From contig NZ_FOPH01000013.1 of assembly GCF_900113415.1 (NCBI RefSeq), positions 46,591 through 110,590 on the forward strand: a stretch of 64,000 bases of DNA. Reading direction: 5' to 3'. The position numbers and the translations under genes were made by a program. This document shows, in pieces, positions 62,432 to 64,000 of this stretch (its first letter is position 1; the number at the start of each line of letters is the position of its first letter). The notes below the pieces were generated by a model, which saw only the letters and a program-made list of their open reading frames with translations, did not search any database and was not told where the DNA came from. The stretch comes from Oribacterium sp. WCC10. GTDB lineage: Bacteria > Bacillota > Clostridia > Lachnospirales > Lachnospiraceae.

Positions 62432-63253
62432 ATGGCAATGATTGTGTGTCCTGGTTGTGGAGAACAAATTTCTGATAAGGCAAAAAAATGTATTCATTGT
62501 GGATATATCTTAAAAGAAGATTCTCCAAAGTTATGCCCTGAATGTGGCGCTGAATTAGAAGATGGTGCGTCGATATGCTCTAAATGTGGCTGTCCAATAG
62601 AAGAAGCTAAACCAGAAGCTAAAGATCAAATACCACAACAAGTAGAAGTTACAAAGGTTAATATTGCGTCCCCCATAAATAAGAAATCAATAATTATGGC
62701 TATGGTCGCTCTGGTTGTTGTTGTCGGTATTATTTTTGGCGTAAAGAAAGTGCAAGAAGACAAAGCTGTTCAAGAAGCGGCTAAATTAAGTGCTGATTAC
62801 GGGGAAAACCTAAAAAACATATCGTATTTAATGCTATCAGGTGCTTCTGATGCAGAGGAATGTGGTAATCTAATTAAGAGTGTATGGAGTAACGCAATAT
62901 ATGAAAAGCGTGATGCTACTACAGATAAGTACACTAGACCAAAAGGCTATTTTCCGGATGATTTTAATGTTGCTTTAGGAAATTTGTTTGGTGATAGTAG
63001 TTTTCAAAGCAAGATTGACAACATCGAAAGTAACCAGAAATCTGTTACATCTGCTATGAAAGACATGAAAAATCCTCCTGAAGAATGGGAAGATGCTTAC
63101 GATGATCTTCAAACATTCTATGATTCTTACTTAGATTTAACAAATCAAGTAATAAATCCAACAGGTAGCCTTCAAACATTTGCTGACAACTTTAATACAG
63201 CGGATACAGCTGTCGCAAATGCTTATAGCCGAATGAAGTTGCATTTTAATTAA
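62432..63253 (+). CDS. Zinc-ribbon membrane protein of unknown function
   Basis: 273 residues. Two N-terminal zinc ribbons with cysteine pairs 6/9 with 20/23 and 35/38 with 49/52 are followed by a hinge, one membrane helix (about 86-104) and an outside helical domain (about 110-273) with no motif I recognise. Cytosolic double zinc ribbon plus single span plus ectodomain is common in accessory genes of Firmicutes. AT-rich codon use (TTA, AAA, ATA) differs clearly from the core genes, supporting recent arrival with the neighbouring integrase remnant. SD GAGGG about 10 nt upstream. The next gene, 15 nt away, has the same plan. Confidence 0.75.
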   Translation: MAMIVCPGCGEQISDKAKKCIHCGYILKEDSPKLCPECGAELEDGASICSKCGCPIEEAKPEAKDQIPQQVEVTKVNIASPINKKSIIMAMVALVVVVGIIFGVKKVQEDKAVQEAAKLSADYGENLKNISYLMLSGASDAEECGNLIKSVWSNAIYEKRDATTDKYTRPKGYFPDDFNVALGNLFGDSSFQSKIDNIESNQKSVTSAMKDMKNPPEEWEDAYDDLQTFYDSYLDLTNQVINPTGSLQTFADNFNTADTAVANAYSRMKLHFN

Positions 63254-63268
63254 ATTACGGAGCGAGAG

Positions 63269-63913
63269 ATGGCATTAGTTACTTGTCCGGAATGTGGTAA
63301 TAAAGTCAGCGACAAAGCTACTGTTTGTTTAAAATGTGGCTATCCTATAGAAGATATTCTAGCTGCAAAAGAAATCGAGGAAAAAGAGAAGGTTGAAAAA
63401 GAAAAACAATTAAAGCATCAGCTTTTTGCAAAGAGAATAAAAGTCACATTCACTATTGTGATAATTTGCTTGATGCTAGCTATAGCATTTGTTATTGCTC
63501 ATCAACCAGATAGGAGCGGGTTATTTGATGGGATAAAATGGCGTTCTCAACTATCAGAGATTGAATTAAAGTACCCAGATGGATGGATGGTGAATGAAAA
63601 AGATGGCAAAACTTCTTATTACATACGAATTGAACAATACGAATCCATTGATGGAGTTTCGGCATTAGTATCATTACAATTTGATGATAACGACTTATTA
63701 TATAAGGTTTTTATTGTTGTTATGGTTGACGAAGATATTTTGCCATACTATAAAGCCGCTCAACAACTTAAACATAGATTTGAAAATTTGTATGGAGAAT
63801 CTTCTAGAATAGATAATACAGAATATTGGAATACTTCTGAAAGCAAGATTGAGCTATGGCATTTAAACGCAATGATTACAGTTATATATTATGATGTAAA
63901 CCATCTTGAATAG
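63269..63913 (+). CDS. Second zinc-ribbon membrane protein of unknown function
   Basis: 214 residues: one zinc ribbon (cysteines 6, 9, 20, 23), a charged Glu/Lys helix (about 33-50), a membrane helix (about 58-77), and an outside domain (about 80-214) beginning with a GIKWRSQLSEIELKYP segment that resembles small beta-rich surface domains. The first 28 residues resemble those of the preceding protein (CPxCGxxxSDKAxxCxxCGY), so the pair probably shares a common N-terminal module. The ectodomains differ. Same AT-rich composition. Function unknown. Confidence 0.72.
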   Translation: MALVTCPECGNKVSDKATVCLKCGYPIEDILAAKEIEEKEKVEKEKQLKHQLFAKRIKVTFTIVIICLMLAIAFVIAHQPDRSGLFDGIKWRSQLSEIELKYPDGWMVNEKDGKTSYYIRIEQYESIDGVSALVSLQFDDNDLLYKVFIVVMVDEDILPYYKAAQQLKHRFENLYGESSRIDNTEYWNTSESKIELWHLNAMITVIYYDVNHLE

Positions 63914-64000
63914 ATAAGAGAAACAGAGACTGTAATTTATTCTGTGTAAACCTAAAGAAGGATATAATCCTCTTGGATTGATGTTAGAATTAATATTAAT

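Noticed and set aside
1..64000. Replication origin or complete prophage
   Set aside because: No DnaA-box cluster, no dnaA/dnaN, and no phage structural genes; only an integrase remnant near the right end.

Overview
This 64 kb window looks like chromosome of an anaerobic, low-to-mid GC Gram-positive bacterium of the class Clostridia, most probably the family Lachnospiraceae (Butyrivibrio, Coprococcus and relatives). The evidence is a priA-def-fmt-rsmB-rlmN-prpC-prkC-rsgA-rpe gene order typical of Firmicutes, a PASTA-domain kinase, an S1-domain gene overlapping ispH, a DUF6465-type protein, a CdaA/CdaR pair, a biotin-dependent sodium-pump cluster, SD-led genes with several TTG starts, and no outer-membrane functions. 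Almost every gene is on the + strand. The species call is inference.

Layout. 1-1.8 kb: end of an unknown gene and fhs (one-carbon metabolism). 1.9-16.4 kb: a long housekeeping run for cell wall (murE, murF), replication restart (priA), translation initiation (def, fmt), a membrane zinc protease, rRNA modification (rsmB, rlmN), PP2C/PASTA-kinase signalling, rsgA and rpe. 16.5-18.8 kb: a pyridoxal-kinase-like enzyme and serS. 19.4-23.6 kb: a three-gene MacB-like ABC system with a large surface protein. 23.9-31.8 kb: aspartokinase, a BaiN-like flavoprotein, cmk, ispH, an S1 protein, a CYTH protein and trigger factor. 32.0-36.3 kb: clpP-clpX-engB, then infC-rpmI-rplT behind an attenuator. 36.5 kb: tRNA-Leu(CAG). 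36.8 kb: the only clear minus-strand gene, a small membrane protein. 37.5-44.2 kb: a tightly coupled run (a 52-residue small protein, a TPR membrane protein, two unknown membrane proteins, cdaA, cdaR and a polysaccharide-polymerase-like protein). 44.2-46.3 kb: a lysine/alanine-rich DUF6465-like protein and an RsmF-like methyltransferase. 46.6-52.2 kb: a five-gene biotin-dependent carboxyltransferase / Na+-pump operon. 52.7-56.5 kb: two secreted or anchored surface proteins (an SH3b glucosaminidase and a cohesin-like protein) that share a cadherin-like domain. 56.7-61 kb: clpC and radA. 61.16 kb: tRNA-Trp(CCA), followed by a 12-bp tandem repeat, a truncated tyrosine integrase and two zinc-ribbon membrane proteins. 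This last part is AT-rich and looks like an integrated or accessory segment running off the window.

The parts I find least explained are non-coding. (i) A composite structured repeat occurs in full twice (near 19.0 and 34.7 kb) with partial copies at 25.3 and 46.3 kb; its distal 84-nt block is about 86% identical between copies. (ii) A 39-nt hairpin element sits just upstream of two unrelated start codons (49.2 and 52.6 kb), 35/39 identical, with a compensatory base-pair change. (iii) A 70-nt stem-closed structure lies in front of the BaiN-like gene. The most unusual protein is a lipoprotein-OadG-biotinyl fusion in the carboxylase operon. All identifications are by eye from motifs and context; no searches or folding programs were run.
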